DNA from: Arthrobacter sp. B3I9
Lineage (GTDB): Bacteria; Actinomycetota; Actinomycetes; Actinomycetales; Micrococcaceae
Assembly: GCF_030816935.1 (NCBI RefSeq)
Contig: NZ_JAUSYO010000001.1
Location: 2,232,001 to 2,296,000, forward strand
Direction: 5' to 3'
DNA length: 64,000 nucleotides
Below are positions 63,956 to 64,000 of the stretch, one piece after another. The notes beneath the pieces were generated by a model, which was not told where the DNA came from, searched no databases, and saw nothing but the letters and a program-made list of their open reading frames with translations. Position 1 is the first letter of the stretch. The number at the start of each line of letters is the position of its first letter. Both the position numbers and the translations under genes were made by a program.

Positions 63956-64000
63956 GGATGCTCCTTCTTGTGTGGCTTGGGGTGGGGTAAAGGTTACTTG

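Overview
The window is GC-rich DNA from an actinobacterium, most probably Arthrobacter, Pseudarthrobacter or a close Micrococcaceae relative. The evidence is the actinobacterial bcc-aa3 oxidase genes (ctaC, ctaD, ctaF, ctaE, qcrC, qcrA, qcrB), RbpA, HelY, Ppm1, a DUF3043 protein, a single-polypeptide PafBC as known from Arthrobacter, many GTG/TTG starts, and several starts lying 5-7 nt after a TAnnnT box (leaderless mRNAs). I found no tRNA, rRNA, CRISPR array, insertion sequence or prophage gene.

Region by region. 0-11.4 kb is core genome: the end of an LCP cell-wall ligase, an M13 peptidase, leuA behind a leucine-rich leader peptide and attenuator, recO-uppS, an alpha/beta hydrolase, pyrD, a DUF3043 protein, an M20 peptidase and erpA. 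11.5-20.4 kb holds the respiratory supercomplex in two blocks, ctaC-D-F on the plus strand and ctaE-qcrC-A-B on the minus strand. Between them are an HPr gene and a DasR-like GntR regulator that share an intergenic dre-like palindrome. 20.5-25.4 kb has trpD, a stand-alone Lrp-type ligand-binding protein, DUF3054, a PhnB-like protein and an EF-G paralogue.

25.5-45.5 kb is accessory. It contains orphan hypothetical genes, a CBS-pair protein, a DUF3311-SSF fusion transporter, three paralogous FMN split-barrel (pyridoxamine-phosphate-oxidase-like) proteins around a flavohaemoglobin and a DUF1003 protein, an MGT glycosyltransferase, a PRISE-like reductase, a FadR-type regulator divergent from a D-mannonate dehydratase/KDPG aldolase operon with a broken gene in the middle, a set of small housekeeping-type enzymes, and a Y-family polymerase with no aromatic steric gate.

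45.8-48.8 kb is a compact type III polyketide synthase - methyltransferase - flavin monooxygenase operon with the order of the phenolic-lipid srsABC genes. 48.9-64 kb returns to core functions: peptide deformylase, an RlmA-like methyltransferase, NfeD with an SPFH protein, rbpA behind a sigma-R-type promoter, ppm1, an amidohydrolase, and the minus-strand chain FKBP, pafBC, small membrane protein, tatA, tatC, helY. As given, pafBC carries a one-base frameshift in a run of four G (C on the coding strand).

The items most worth following up are the dre-like site between ptsH and its GntR neighbour, the sigma-R promoter of rbpA, the broken pafBC fusion, the gate-less polymerase, the srs-like operon, the leuA attenuator, and the decayed gene inside the mannonate operon. 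All functional calls come from reading motifs and gene order; no database search was run.
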